64,000 nucleotides of DNA, taken from Purpureocillium takamizusanense (taxonomy: Eukaryota > Ascomycota > Sordariomycetes > Hypocreales > Ophiocordycipitaceae). Shown here piece by piece: positions 21,932 through 36,379 of the stretch. The DNA is taken from the NCBI RefSeq assembly GCF_022605165.1, contig NC_063075.1, forward strand, positions 868,001 to 932,000, written 5' to 3'. The translations under genes were made by a program, and so were the position numbers. Position 1 is the first letter of the stretch. The number at the start of each line of letters is the position of its first letter. The notes under the pieces were generated by a model. The model did not search any database. It was not told the origin of the DNA and worked only from the letters and a program-made list of their open reading frames with translations.

Positions 21932-24900
21932 GTTGGGCCCCGTTGTTGGAACTAGTAGGTGATGTTGGTTCTCGACCTATGACGTCGTCGTCGCCGTTCC
22001 GCATACACAACACAGTGTCACAGGGACAGTGACGGGTGGTTTGAAAAATTTGCGGCAATGCGATTCGTCGAATGCAGCTTTTTGTGACGAGAGAGATGGA
22101 GCTGTCCGTGAGATCGCTTTTATCTGCGCCCCGGACACTTCTCGGGAGGTTTTGACGGGCGGACACTAGAGCGGTTGAGAGCTCGCGAGGCCCGGAGCCG
22201 GACTCCGCCGGCTGAGCGGCGCACCGAGGAGCTTCCATGTTGAGCCCTGAAGGTGAGCTTGCGGGGCTGTTCGAAAGCTCCTTTTCAGCGGGGGCAGGGC
22301 CTCCACTGCCTGAGAAGCCCGGTCCCAGGATCGTCTGGCATCAATAGCTCTGGCCGGTTGCGCACGAGGCAGCAGCCTTCCGCTGGACTGTTGCCCCTCA
22401 GATTAGAACCCTTAGGTGAAATCGACATGTGGTGGGCTGTGGTGTCACTGTCAAGCTTGGCGTATTGGCCTGAGTTACGATGTGATAGACAACCCCCCTT
22501 TCATGACTACCGTGTGGCCTCTCAGCGGCCAGCCGTCGTTGGAAGTTGAAGCTGTACAGCGAGACACCGACAGAGACATCCCTGCAGAGCCCCGCCCCAT
22601 CGTTTCTAGCCCGCAGCCCTCATATCCGGTAGGCAGAGTGCGCGCTGTGGAAGTGGGAGTGCTGCGCGGTGCCATTGATGCCGACGGCTTTGGCACGCCG
22701 GCTTGTGCCGCGAACGAACGAGCTCTCCAGCGTTCACAAGATTCCGCAGCACCATTGCTTGTTTTTGTCTACAGGCAGTCCGACGGAGAGTATCCAGTCT
22801 CAATGCGGTATGCCGTGAACCATCGAGCTGCTGCATACTCGTCTTTGTCGTGGAGGGGAGAATGAGCTGTTGCTGCCAAGGGGTGGCTAGGCAGTTGGAA
22901 GCCGTGGCTGGCAAAACGTCGCTCTCTGGTGGTGTGTCCCTTGTCTCGAGTCGCTCACACCCTTGCCTCGGACAATGTGACTGTCCAGGATCGACCTGCA
23001 GTCAAAAAGGCGCCATGAAATGGAGTAGAAAGGCCGCTCGTTCCAACAGTTGTTCTCAGCGCCCCCCGGGACACGGCACGCGGCATCATGTCGCCAAGGC
23101 GCTCAACGGAACTGCCCATTGACCAAAGCAACGGCATCGGGCCCACCACGCCCGATGCATCTCTCCGTCCCTGTAACCGTGTCTCCAATTTCAACCTCTG
23201 CCGCATGTTGCTGAATCTCCTGGTGACCAGGTGTGAATGTCCCACAACTGTATCATATTGAAGCTGCGGACCTTACCGGAGCCACTGCAGCTACCAGGCC
23301 GCATATGTCAGAGTTGCGTCTTGCTGGCGACCCGCGCTCAGACTTCGTCACCCAGCATCATCCCCTGACGTATGGCGCTGGCGTTGTAGCTAGGCGTGGG
23401 TGCTTGGCGGAGTGACATGCCCTCCCCACCTCCTAGCACCATGCCCGTTATTAACGCGCTCGGCCCCTCTCGTGAGTGCCCGCAGTCGGCGTGACAGGGG
23501 TTGCTGGACTTGGACTTGCTTCATGTTTGCAGAACCAAAGTGTATTTCGCTGTTCTTGGGTGCCCACGTGCGCTCTGTGCAAATGTTGCTTGCCATGGTA
23601 AGCGGCATCATCCCAGCCGCCCCGACGACCGTGAAAGTAGCCCCCCCCCCCCACCGGAGACGGGCATGAGGGAGAGGGCCGGTATGGCGTACTGGACGGG
23701 CCGCCCAGACAGAGCTCGCACCACAGGTTTGGCATCCGACAGCCGGGCCAGGGGCAACCCCAGAGACGGGACACTGTCAAGCCCGCGCAAACCGGTGAAC
23801 AGGTCTCCCCCGCTTGAGTCTCCCAATCGGCGGCAGCCAAGAGACAGGGCCGGTAGCGTCTGCAGCTGGGGGGCATTTCCAAGTTTCCTCACATGACCGG
23901 CGGGAAATGCATCCGCCATCGAGATCATCAGACGCCATTGCCGGACCGCCGCGTCGCCCACCCACGTCTACGGCCCCCGAATTATCGCGCCGAATCGAGG
24001 CTGCGGCGTACTGCTGTACGCAGCAATAAAGGAGAGTGCAGAGACGCAGCGTATTGGCGGATCCTAGGGAGGATCAGCGTAGGGAGAAGAGGATTGTGCA
24101 GCAGCCTTGCAGTAGGGCCGCAGAGAGCGTCACCGGCCGCGTCGAAACGTGGCCAGTTTCTATACGCATACGGTCGCGAGAGCGGCAGAGCCCAGCACCT
24201 GCGTCGGCCGGTTCTCAGGGGCTTGAAGGTCCTAAAGGCGGAGGCAGGGGGTTCCGACCGGACAGGGGTGGAGGCTCAACAAGGAGGAAACATCAGCCGA
24301 TCACGGGTGATCATGCAGCTGCACGAGCGCACCGTTCCGCGGGCGGCTTCTCCAGCTAGCGGCGGCGGCGGCGGCGGCGCCGCTCGTCCCCCAGCCAGCT
24401 TGTGTTCGCCCCCTCCCCCAGCCGTGGCTGCCCAAGCCCTCTTGTGACAGATGCCCCGGCGTGAGCAAGAGCTGCCGTGCGCGGCCAAGGTCGTTGTAGG
24501 TGGGCATAATAAGACGACATGTCAATTCTAGTGCACCTTATCCTGCTAGTTGAGTTCATCACACACCTGGAGAGGCGGAAACAGCCCCCGGCTCCGTCAG
24601 GCCTGCGCCCGCCGCTTGCGTCCCACGGCTAGGGGGACGGCAAGTCGCACGGTGTGTGTTCGTGGTCGCGCCATTGCCAGCAGCACGCGAGCTTCTTTTG
24701 AGACTGCTCGGATTCAGCTCCTTCTGCCTCAACTTACTTTAGAGAGGAGCTCGTTTGCTGAGGGACAAGAACTGGCTGCCCGCGAGACAGCCAACCATTT
24801 CTGGGTCCCCTCATGCGGGTTTCGAGGACATCACTGCCTCTAGCTGCGGCGGCCTCATCACGTTCTAGTGCGGCGCAGACGTGGGCAAACGCGGCGCGGG

Positions 24901-27900
24901 CGCAACCCTGAGCCAACAAGCATCCCGACAAGCAGCAAGGGATGTATGCATTCGTCCCAAAACGGCTGTACGCCTCTGGTCGTTGGCGCACACCGCTCGT
25001 TTACAAGGCCAAATAGTGTCGTAACGCCGCTCGTCTGTCGTCACCTTTAAGGCCCTGGACGGTTGGAGAGGACTCCGAGCCGCTGTCGCACGCAAGGGAG
25101 TCGACGAATCCTCCACCAGCGTGTCCGGGGCCGTACTGGGTTGGCATGCCATGGCCCATTCATTGACCCCCACGCAGGAGCCAGCTGGATTCACTGCGAC
25201 GTTGGCGCGTCTCGCGCCCGTAGAGACAGAATGCTTGCACGCCGTTCCGAGCCGTAGGGCCAAGGCGTCCGCATGAGCCAACGCGATTTTACGCGGTGGC
25301 TGAAGGCCATCTCGTACAAATGTTAGAGTGGCACGGCTAGCCGTCCGTCAGCCGCGACAGTATCGGGCAGCGGGTTGATGAGTGAGGCGAGGTCGAGGCA
25401 GACCGACATCTTGCTGTCCGTGTGGAAGGCATGTCGCCGTCGGACGGGGATGACAACGTTGGCAAGCTGCTCCGGTGGCCCCGGTGGATAGAGTCTGGCT
25501 GGCCCTTGAGACACTCTTGTTGTGGACATTCGATTTGATTGTCTTTGAGTTTCTGTTGGCACAATGGTGGTCAGAAAGGCATGGTTAGCCTGGCTTGTTG
25601 CCTGGGCTGTTGGCGGCCAACCGTCCTTGTCGTCAGCCCTTCATACAAGGCCGCACGGACAGACTACCCCCCCCGAAAGGCTGCATCGGCATGCTGTTAT
25701 ATTCGTGCATGCGTGGTAACGTTCTTACTTCTGGCACAGCCGGCCGGCGGACCGTCACCCACAGGAGCAGCTGGACTGGGATGATGGAGGGCCGGCCAGG
25801 GGCCAAAGGAGAACGGCCGCCCCGCTCGCCTCCGGGCCGAGCCCTGTCTTGGGACCCGTTGCAGTTGATGAGGTTGGCGTTGGACCACGGCGCGCTGCAC
25901 GGCAGGCTGTGCGCTCACACTGTGTCTCAAGGTCACTGGACAGGCAGGCGACGCGGCGGGTGTCTCGCTCTCAAGACGGGCTGTTGCGCCGTGTTCCAGA
26001 CATGAAATTGCGACGTGGCGGACCCTCTCACTGTGGCCGCCATCTGCCACATGCACACCCCCCTTTCTGTCTCGAACCTGCGCTCTCTGCACGCGTCGTG
26101 CGTCCGCGGGTGCGGCATGACCCGGGCCTTGCTCTCGGGCTCCGTCCAGCCGTTGGCTGGCTGGCTGGCGGGAGCGCTGGAGGCGAAGGCACCGTAGGAC
26201 AGGCGTGGCAGCCGGCAGCCCGGCCCCTCTCCCGTCGCCATAGGCGGACGCGGACCAGGTCGCACTGGCTGTGCCGGCATCGTCTGGTCACCCGGGGGGT
26301 TTCCAGCATCTCGTCATTCTCGATTGGGCATGGCTCAGCCCGGGCTTCCCGCCTGGCCAGCAAACAATGGGCCCCCCCAAAAATGGGGCGGGCGGGAGAG
26401 CTGCGCTTGCATGCATGCAACTCTCGTCATGTGATGTCCCGCTGATGTGTGCGATGTGCGGGATGGCCCTTGTCTGGAGCCAATCGTCAGACCCATGCCA
26501 AACAGCAGAGACATGTCCCAGCGCACGGCGGCTCTGAGCTTCCCACACACCTGGACTGGACAGGCAGTCGCCCGCTCGTTTTCCGTCGTATCGCCCAGCG
26601 TCCTGTCGGGGCGGGGTCATGAAAACAGGCTTGGGGCCGATTTTTGCCTTGCGTTGCCAATGGAGCCCCACAGCATGTTGATGCAGGGCGTTGTAGGCAA
26701 CGGCTGCATGGGCGGGCACGTCGCAACTTGTGCGCCGAGTCCCGTCGCCTTCCCGTGCCAGTGACAGCCGCAATGCTTCGCAGTGCTCTGCATACCGCAG
26801 TCCATGCCTGGCGGGAAGCCCAGCGGAGGGTGCTCAGGCCATGGCCCCAGTGACGGCTCAAATCGACCTGGTCTGGAGATTATTACTTGGAGGTTTGAGG
26901 TTGTCGGGCCCCGCTCACTAACGAAGCCTCTTCCGCGACCTTGCGTGCCTCGACGCCCACCGCTGTTTGCTTTTTGGATGAGCGGCGCCCGCTCGTGATA
27001 GTTGCCATTTGTTGACATGGCATTGGATGTCTCGCCTTTGCGCGAATGCTTTCTTTGTCCGCGGTGGTCGGCGCCAGAGCCAGTCACCCCAGTGTGCCCG
27101 CAGCACAAATGGCCAGGCTAGTGGCATGGGCCGGGGGATTCGAAAGTCGCCTAGGAGTGAATCGCCCATCGTTGGCAAACTTGCCTCACATGGGCGTGGG
27201 TATAGAACGTGGCGGGAATGACGGGCAGCAAGAAAAATGCCTTTGGAGGGCGGCACCATGTCAAGGTAAAACTAGTTGCGTAGGTATGGCCCAAAGCTTT
27301 AGGAGATCGTCCTGCTCGTCCTGATGGATCAGACGACAGCGCTCTTTCCAAACTGTGCCGTAAGACAGGTGCGCCTGCCGTACTCGGGTTCTCTTTCATG
27401 TCGTCGTGGTGACGGCAGCTCTCGAGGAAGGTGCGACAGAAAAATTGCTCAAGGCAGCATTCAGCTTGCCTTTGACCCCTCTATACCTTGGTACCTATCG
27501 GATATCCCGCTGCACTTTGACACTGTCTGCCTTTCCTCCGTCCTTCCTTTTTCTCCATAACTGGTGATATTGCTTCACAACGGTGGGAGCAGTTAGCCCC
27601 GTCCTGAAGATGCTCTTGAATCTCTTATATTTTATTTCTAATAGGCTGAGTTCCAGCGTCAGTAGCACCTGTATGCACCATGTCGACACGGAATGCATAT
27701 GTGCCAGGCACGAGCTGACTGAAAAGATGTGCGATTACGAGCAACCGCCCTGAGCTTGGAAACTCTGTCCACCAGTCGCGGCGTACCGAGCTACTCGCAT
27801 TATGCTTTCGCGGTGCAAGCCCGTTAGCGGCACCAAAGGCTTTGCGGCGACGCCTCCCTCTTCAGCTCACAGTCACTGCCATAACTGCGTCACCCCTTGT

Positions 27901-30900
27901 CCAGCGGCCCAGCAGGCACTTTTCCACAGCTCGTGCTGATTAGCGCACCAGAAATTGCGTTCTCCTCGCTCAAGGTTCGGGCGGTCCTGATGCTGCTGCA
28001 GAGACATTTGTATCGGAACATAAGCTGTCGATAAATTTCCTGTCCTGCTGGGGTGACTGATGAAACCCGGTGCAGGGTCCCGGCTCGCGAATTACGCACA
28101 TCCACAATTCACACGCGGGCGGTCGCGAGCCGTCCCGTTAGCTTGGGTTTTAGTGGCCTCGACCCTGAGACGCGAGCTGTGCAGAGACTCTGGACGAGAC
28201 ACTCTTCACCAGTCGCTCGATCAAGGCAATACCAGCGGGGCCTAAATCCTCAAAACTTTTAAGGTGGGTGTCTCATTCGTCTTGATAAAACATCGGCGAT
28301 TCGACTCGACATCGACGTCGGCAAATGCCTGAAGGGACCAGGGCCCGATCCGCATGGCCAGGTAGAACCTGGCCATGTGTCGGGCATCATCTACTTCATG
28401 GAGGTCAGCATCACTGCCTGAGGTGGTTGGTGGCTTGTTGTGGTGCCCATGGAACCCGGAAACGAGATTTTGGCTCTCGGCGTGCTCGTCCAGTGATCCC
28501 CGCTGCTGCGGGAAGGATCAGGGTTCATGGTACGTAGGTCAGCACCAAATGCTTCCGATGGATACCCCTCCCAGTTGTTGGGCGGGAGACGACAAGCCCT
28601 CGCGAAGCCAGACCTTTTCGGGCAACCCAGACTGAGGTTACGTTCCTGGCTTATGAGGCCCTTGAACTGGCTTCGTCGCACTTTGTTTGGCTGATGGACC
28701 CGCGTACACGTCGACATGCACAGCTATTCGAATAGATGCGCAGTGAGTTCATTGTTTGGTTTGCAGAGATCCGAGGAGCGTCATGCGAGTGTTGCTCGAC
28801 TCACAGCTTGCCGCGTGCGGCAAAGGAATCGAATCGCCTATGGACTGAATGTGTGAGAGCAAGGGCGTTACAACAAGCGGTATGCACCGTCTTGCAGCAA
28901 GCGATGCCGGGTGATGACGCCTGCGCCAGCACCGTCCCACAAATTGCTGCACGAGACAGGTGACTGACCTAGTCAATGCAGGCAGTGACCATTGCAGGCA
29001 GGCCACCGATGATGAACCTGGGTCGGGGCTGCGGCAGGCCAGAACCAGGGAGTGGGCGAAACGGCGGGCCGCAGGAATGACCGCCCTGGTGGTGTTTGAC
29101 ATTGAATGGCCGTCGTCGGTTCGTCCATGCAGCATCGCCTCCAGCGACGGTAAGCGAAAGGACCCAGTTGAAGGTCGTGTCGCACGCGGAGAGCATGGCG
29201 GCAGCCACCAGGGAAGCTGCACGGGGACGGGGCCGCGTCTTCATGCAGGATAGAGCGTTGCACGACGGGCATGCGTGAACCGCGGTTGAGCAAGTTCCAC
29301 AATGGTCCCCCGCCCGCCCGAATGGCACCCGCGACTCTGTGCTGACGTGCGAATGGAAGGCATATTGATGCCGCGGCGGCGATGGCGAACACCACTGGCT
29401 GTGCGTGGGTACGGCATCATCTGGCGCGCAAGCTTTGGTTCCTTGCCTGTGTCGGTTTCGCCCCCGGTCCGCCCTGGACCCGATGGACGGAGCATCGGGG
29501 AACAGACACTGCCGGTTGTTTCTGGTGGTGCCCTGCCCTGCCCTTCTCCGCCCTGCCAGCGATCGGCCGGCCATGGCACGAACCTGGGTGAGCTGGACAA
29601 GCAGAAGAGAGGCCTGATGGCCCTGGTGATTGGGCGGCGGCTAGTCGCCGGCGCTAAGGTCGCTGTCGCTGCGGCCAACTTTCGGTGCGTTCCCAGAGAG
29701 CCGGGAGCCACTAGGCTCGCTCCACCAGATGGTTCGCAACGCTACGAGTTGATACCCTCCACCTGGTGGCCAGTGGGAGAAGGCGACAGCCATTCCAGGC
29801 GGGTCCCGAGCGGGCGGTGGGCTCCACATGGCTTAGCAGCGCACTTTCCCCTCTCGCGTGCCCACTGCAATGGCGTCAAGTGCCCGGCCTCGCCAGTGCG
29901 GGTGGGATCTCTCGAGCCCACATTGCCACGCGGATGGCGCGATTTTGAGAGGCTACGGGCCAGGTGGCAGTTCGTGGGCGGCAGACTGTCAGCACAAGGC
30001 CGTCAGCCACGTCCTGCCAGCTATCCTGATTGGCGACTTGCCTCGCTGCTTGCTCGACACGTAAGTCAAGGATGATGCACATAGACGAATCGAGTGAGCG
30101 CTGCGCCTCTGGCCCTGGATGACCGCAATGACGAGAGAACCAACGGGCGAACCTGGAGACCTCGAGCATGGCTTTGCTCGAGGGCGACGCTAGCCGACAA
30201 GGCCGAACCCCTCCCCCGCCTGCGCCTGGAGAAAAAAAAAGAGACGAAGAAGCGTGACTGACCCAAGTACTGCTCGCTGTGTTCGTCATTGTGAGAAGCT
30301 GCAGCAGCATCGTCATCGGAACCCTCCACTGCTCCATGGGAAAGCCCTTCCCGTCAGGCCATTAACCGACAGGATATTCACATCTATCCCTGCCGAATAG
30401 TAGAGCTGCAAGGTTAAGGCACGAGGACGATGTTTATGTCTGCGAGGACTCGAGAGGCGGCTATGGCGCTGCCGGTATTATAACACGTGTTTTATATATA
30501 TAAACCCACACACACAGCTTTGCCAACGGAAGTGCGAGGGCACTTCCATCCTTCGTGAGTCAGGCGTCTCGACAGCGATACGTTCATAGTCGAGAACGCT
30601 AGAACAGTTCTGATCAACAGCCATGGATAGCTACGGGGCATCGAGGCGGTACGGGGGAGGATGCCCCACTCTCCCCGTTGCCTCCGCCACGATGTGTCTA
30701 CGCTGCGTCGTCCCACGGGACAAATCGTGGATACGAGGGTCTATATCGCCTGTGGGTGGGCAATGGGCGGGCTGAACCGCGGTGCATAATCATTCAGGGG
30801 CCTGAATGTGGGCTAACGCAGGCTGGACTGCGTATTCTTATCACGCAAAGGCTGGTCGAACGGTTCGTAACGGTTCGTAACAGGCGTGTGTAATTCATGT

Positions 30901-33500
30901 CGACAGAGCACCCATTCTGACCCATGTCGCCTACCACAGGACTCACGCGGTCGCTCACAGAGGAGCACCCGCGGGTCGCCAGCGAGTCGGAGGTGCACAA
31001 GACCTGGCGGTTTGTCGAGCAACATTGACGGGCTCCAGGGATCCTTGGTCTTGCGTGCCCTGGTGCACTGGATGGGTCCTGCCTGTCTGCAGTGGAACAC
31101 GGAACCTGTGACCCTACCTGTACTCCATTCCCTTGCGCGGGCTGTGCCACATGCGCTCCGCACCAGCTGCTGTGCAGGCTCTCATCCGAATCACAAGCGC
31201 CCGGGAGACGGCAAGCGCTGCAGCGACTTCAACGACGCTGCCCTCCGACTTGAACAGAGCAAGACCTCGTCTCTTGGGCATGTCGCAAGAAAGTTGCGGC
31301 CGGAGGCTCCCTCCGCGACAGGGCGACCGACGGCAGGCCAACTTGGCAAGCCAGCGCGTCCAGCGACGCCGGGCCGTGGCGCTAGAATCGACAGACCCCA
31401 CAAACGGGCGACCCTGGTCCCGGGCATGGCTGACCTGTCAGATCCTGGTAGGCCATGAGCCAGTGACAACAGATCGTCACAAAACGGGAGCGTGGGGATG
31501 GAGGTGCCAGCCTGGGCTTCGCTGGCCGCTAGCCCCCAGGTCAGACAGGCTGGTCAGAATCCCACAGACTGGGGCTCGGGTGCAGATGTATACTGTACTG
31601 TATGAACAGAATGACGAGTACGTACAGATGCACAGACACGCTGCCCGTGCGAGCATGCTTTCGACACCTCTCGGGCGGCCGGCCGACTCTCTGGCGATCG
31701 GGGCAACAATATCTGCCGGTCCATAGTTATATACAACATTGCGGGAGAGGACGGGGCCTCTCACGCATGTGGACGCGGCCGGGCTCGCGCCAGATGCAAA
31801 CTTCGCACCATGCTGCGTTGACGACGGCGTCTGTATGACAAATGGCGGCGCGCCGTGCCGGTGACGAACGTGCATGCGCTTCTCGCTTCATTAGTCGTCG
31901 CGGAGAGATTGGTGCAGGGGATGTGCACATCGTCGAACCATAGTGGACGGTGCGTCGCACTACAGGAGGAGGAGCACCGGACACCGCGCCGGGATGCAAT
32001 CGAATTGAAGCTCGCATCGCATCGTGGTGTCGCGAGGCATGAATGGCGTGGCAGCCCGCGAGACAGCGTCAGGGGCGCCAGTCGGGCGGCAGCTGCCCCG
32101 GTTCGCCCCGACATGTGTTGCCAGGCAGATGACATGAGCGGAGCGGCCTGCACGATGTGACGGACTGGTTGGCCAGCCGGCCGCCTTGTTGCTGAGGAGG
32201 AGAGGCCTCAGTCAGAGAGCCGCAGGGCTGCTCGGAGATGTTTTGCACGCGCGCGCGCTCAACCTCGGCGGGCGCGGATACAGTCCCACGGCGATGCTGC
32301 TACGAGAGGCATCACGAGCACGAGCTCGAGTCAGGAAAAGGCCCGACTGCGCACGTTTCGGCAGTGACTTGGGGGGAGCAGTACAGTACTCTAAGTACAG
32401 CAGTTGCCATGATGGCAAAGAATGGAAGGCCAAGGTAGTAGGTCTGTGCCGCCATGCCTGCCTTTGCGTTGCCTGCGAGCGCTCAAGGCCCTGGCGGCGG
32501 GATCCCTGCAGCGGCCCCTTCCTGCCACCGACGGAAGCCTCATCGTGCCGACCAGTGGAGGCCCCTGGAAGCGGGCGCGGAGGCGGCGATACCCGCCCGC
32601 CCTGCCGTCCTGTCCCGCGCCAACGTTGGTGGCAGGGCCCCCTGGATGGTTGGGGTGCGTGCTCCAGACTGGGCTGCGGCAGCTGTCGGCGCCAACACAA
32701 CAAACACGACTGTTGGAGGGAGGGGGGAGCTTTTCGTCATGTTCGTCGTCGGTCGCCTGCACGACGGCGACCGCCTTCGCAGAGAACAAGTTGGGCCGCC
32801 GATGGCATTACTACTTGGAAAGGGGATTGTCGTCGCCGTGGCATGCCTAATCATGACCTCGCTGTCCAACAGCTGGCGTAATCCAACGGTGCCGTCGTGC
32901 ACTCACTGCCTACACTAGGACCCAACTCGAGGCAGGGGACGCGGTGCCTTGGTTCCATTGGCGTGGTCGCCGTGTGAGCAATGCAACTTTTGTGCGGCAT
33001 CGTCAAGCTGTCTATCCGGTCCTTTGCTGAGGCCAGTGGCCAGGTCCGACTGTTCTCAGGGTGCGGGAAGGATGCCGTCCGTCTGGAGGTTGTGCTACAA
33101 GTACTACACGGCCGTGATAGGATAGGCTACTGTTGCGGGAAGGAACAGGTCGCCGACAAAACGCAACTCCCCCCCCCCGGGTCCCAATTGAATCCCAGAG
33201 CATCTCCTCAAGAGCAGCGCGCAGACAGGACATAGTACGGTGATGTTGCTCTGCCACCCCCCGACAGGTGCTGGTTGTCGTCAGAAGTCATGTGGCAGAC
33301 GAGGGTGCGCGCTGAGCATGGGCCTGCCGACATGGTGCGCCGTGCATGGCGGGCCGAAACGACGGCGCGGCCCAGGTTCGGGGGACACTCGGGCCATGTC
33401 GCGAGCGAGAGAACCCATTTTGCCGTGCACCACGTGCGCTCGTGGGAAATGCAACCGTGGGCCTTGTTGCGCTTACGATGGACGCCTCCTCTGGCGAGCG
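21932..33500. other. gene desert, left half
   Basis: More than 11 kb without a coding gene I can support. Frames up to about 257 codons occur on both strands, but none has domain-like sequence, paired splice sites or a consistent codon pattern, and they overlap one another in opposite strands. Base composition is balanced and GC-moderate, without the TpA-rich signature of strong RIP. Transposon termini, LTRs, rRNA or tRNA genes are not recognisable by eye. It could be decayed repeat or non-coding RNA territory. Confidence 0.5.
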
Positions 33501-35439
33501 GGCATCTCGGGTAACTGACTGACTGCTACTACGTACGTACATCCAGGGACGGTGTTGGACGAAGGCGGAGACATACAGACATGGGTATTTGTTGAACATG
33601 ACAGAGGCGGAAGCAGACCAAAGGGGCGGATTATTAGCAGAGCCAGCCAGCCCGTCTCTGTCGAGGGCGCCAGGGCTGTTTTTCTGCGGTTGGCTTTTGA
33701 CGCGGTCAGGCTTGGGTTGTGGTTATGATGACGACGGGCCCGCCCCACAGACCGCCACGAAGGCGGATGGGTCCAGGCAGGCAGGCAGTCCGGAACGGCA
33801 ATTGCGGACGCGAAAACGAACGAGGCAAGGTGGGCGGCGGCGGCGGCGGCGACGGTCAATCGGCCTACCATGCGTTATGTGCCCAACCTCGATGGGCTTC
33901 GGGCGGTGGTGGTGGTGGTGCCAAGTAAGTTAGTACCTTTTGTGATGTGAGGTACGAAGTAGGTGAGAACGCACTTAGTACCTCTGTGCTGCGCTGCCTT
34001 GCGCTGGTGCTGGTGCTGGTGCTGGTGGTGCTGGTGCCCTGCGACTGCCCTGCGACTGCGCCTGCGCTCAACCACCTCACCTGGATGCCCTCGCCGTCGG
34101 CCACACACCCCTGCAGCGGCAGCGGACCTACCAGAAGCTCGCCTTGCAGCAGGGCCGCAGCGCAGCTAACGATTAGCGGGGAGACAAGAGGACAGGGGTC
34201 AGGGGGGGGGGAGGGGGGCCCTGGAGGTGGACAGGAGGACGAGAACAGGACAAGGACAAGGACAGGGGGAGAAGAGGGAACGCTCACTCACTCATCAGGC
34301 AGAGGGGGTGTCGCGACGCACTGCAGGCGTGGTGGGGAGGAGCAGGCCGTGCGCCAGAGGAGTCGGGCCCAGCAGGAAGCACACAGCTCGTGCATGCTGC
34401 GGCCGCCTCTGCAACCCAAGCCGCCCGCCCGCCCGCCCACCCGCCTGCCGCCGCCGCCGCCGTCGGGAGCGCGCGCCGTCTCGGGACCCCAGACGGGCCT
34501 TCCAGTCTGAATCGTTTTGTACCTAGTTACCTTGTAGGTGGCATTTTGCTATTAGCGGGAAGGGCCCGCTCCTTGCGGCGGCAGCGAAGAAAAGTCAGAC
34601 GCCAGTGTCGACCAGCGGAACCACCAAAAAAAAAAAACGTCTGGCTGACGGCGCGCGCGACTGGGCCAAACCATGACACGACGCTTTTGCGAGTCGTCCG
34701 TCTCTTGGGGGAAGCACCCCTCGTCCCCTCGTTTTGAGCCCGTCTGTCTGTGTATCTGTCACTGTCGACCAGACTAGGCCAGACCATTGCGTGCGGGTCG
34801 GCTGGCCGGGTCCCTTGGGATCTACTAGTATGTTATGCTCTTCCACGACTGGAGGTGAGTTGATGGCCTCGCTTTCCTTTTTCCCCCCATGCATGAGTGC
34901 CGGGACAGAACAAGAGCAAAACAAAGTGTGTCTTGACGCACACTGTCGTCACGCAGCCAGCCTTTTTGGTCGCTTCCCCGCGTTTGATCGCCTGGTACAT
35001 ACGCTACCAAGTGGTAGGTAGTAGTCTGTTTCTGGGTATGTCGTGCGTGCGTGCGTACGTGCGTGCGCTCGCGCGTGTACAGTTTGTACATCCCTACCTC
35101 AGGCCTTCGTACTGCTGACATGTCTATGGGGAGGGGAGGGCTGGGCAAATCGGCTGAGCCTCGTGAGAGCTTCCCCCCGCCTTTTAGTACCTTACTTACC
35201 TTGTCGTCGTTTGTCCTGGGGATTAGTTACTCGATTCATTCATCCGCTCAGAGAGGAATGGCCTCGGCGTCCCCCTCCCCCTCCCCCTCCTCCTCCTCGC
35301 CTCCCTCGACTCCAGCTACAGACGTGCCTTGCAGCTGCTGGGAAAAGCTTCGTTCGCTCTGCTGCTCCCCCCCTTCGCTCGGTGACTGGCCCACGGAGAA
35401 GGCAGACGCTGGCTGCACTTGGATACTTTGCGCACGCAT

Positions 35440-35470
<31 letters not shown>

Positions 35471-36354
35471 CTGTAGTACCCCCAAATCGAGCGAGAGCGA
35501 GAAGAAGGGGGGGGGGGAGGCGACCCCTGCCTGCCGATTCCGGGCACGTCCCCATGTTCTGTCTGTGCACGCCCCCCTCCCAAGTCCCAGTCCAGGCTCC
35601 CCCGGGGTCTGCCATTCCACACGGCGGGCGCTCTGGCGCATCGCACCGTACCGAAGCGAAGCCGCCAGCGCTGCTGCTGGTGCATGGGGAGGAGAAGACG
35701 AGAGGCGGTGGGAGCAGGGTAGGGCAGAGATAAGTGCAGCGCGAGAAATGCGCACACCCTCCTGCTCTGCTGACCTCGCCGTTCTCTTATGGCCATTGAG
35801 GAATGGTAAGGCAAGCAAGGGAAAGGGGAGAAGGAACCTAGAAACCGGGAGGATGCCAATTTGCCTTTGCCTTGCTTCAAGTCGTGTCGGTCAGAGAGCC
35901 AGGGCGCCCTATCGTGTCCGCCTGCATCGTACGAAGTATGTACGTACGCAGACACGTACAGTCAAATCCAGGCCTCTTCCCCGCGCTTGAAAGAAGGAAG
36001 GAACGAGGGACGAGGAGGCATGGAGGAGGGAGCTAGTAAGTTAGTAGTCACGACACGGCTCCATTCGCAGTGATGGCTTCCCGCCCTCACTGATCACTCA
36101 CCCACCTCCTCACTATCCGGCTCTCTCTCTCTCTCTTGCTCCTCCACAGCACCATCACGGGCCCTGGTGGGCAAGCAGGACTGGAGGCGCTGCCGCAGCG
36201 CCCCCGCTGAGTGGCCACAAAGCCTGCACCCGTCCTGCCGGGACGCGCCAGAGACTAGCGTGCGTCCTGCTGCAGCAGTAGCAGCAGCAAGGCGCTGCTG
36301 GGACATGAGACAGAACCCAAGCATTCAAGGTACCCCTCATCGCAGGCTCACACC

Positions 36355-36379
36355 CACCACCACCACCACCACCACCACC
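36355..36379. repeat. CAC trinucleotide microsatellite
   Basis: Uninterrupted CAC units, followed by CATGATGG. A length-variable simple repeat within the gene desert. Confidence 0.85.

Noticed and set aside
29040..29250. TALVVFDIE-like stretch reminiscent of a LINE reverse transcriptase segment
   Set aside because: Only a few residues match, no other RT motifs follow in any frame, and the frame ends shortly after.
21932..33500. RIP-mutated transposon as explanation of the desert
   Set aside because: The interval is not AT- or TpA-rich and I could not see terminal repeats; a computed RIP index would be decisive.
35043..35990. 315-codon plus-strand frame in the desert
   Set aside because: It translates CGCA and CTC repeats (runs of Ala-Arg-Thr-His and Pro); no coding signal.
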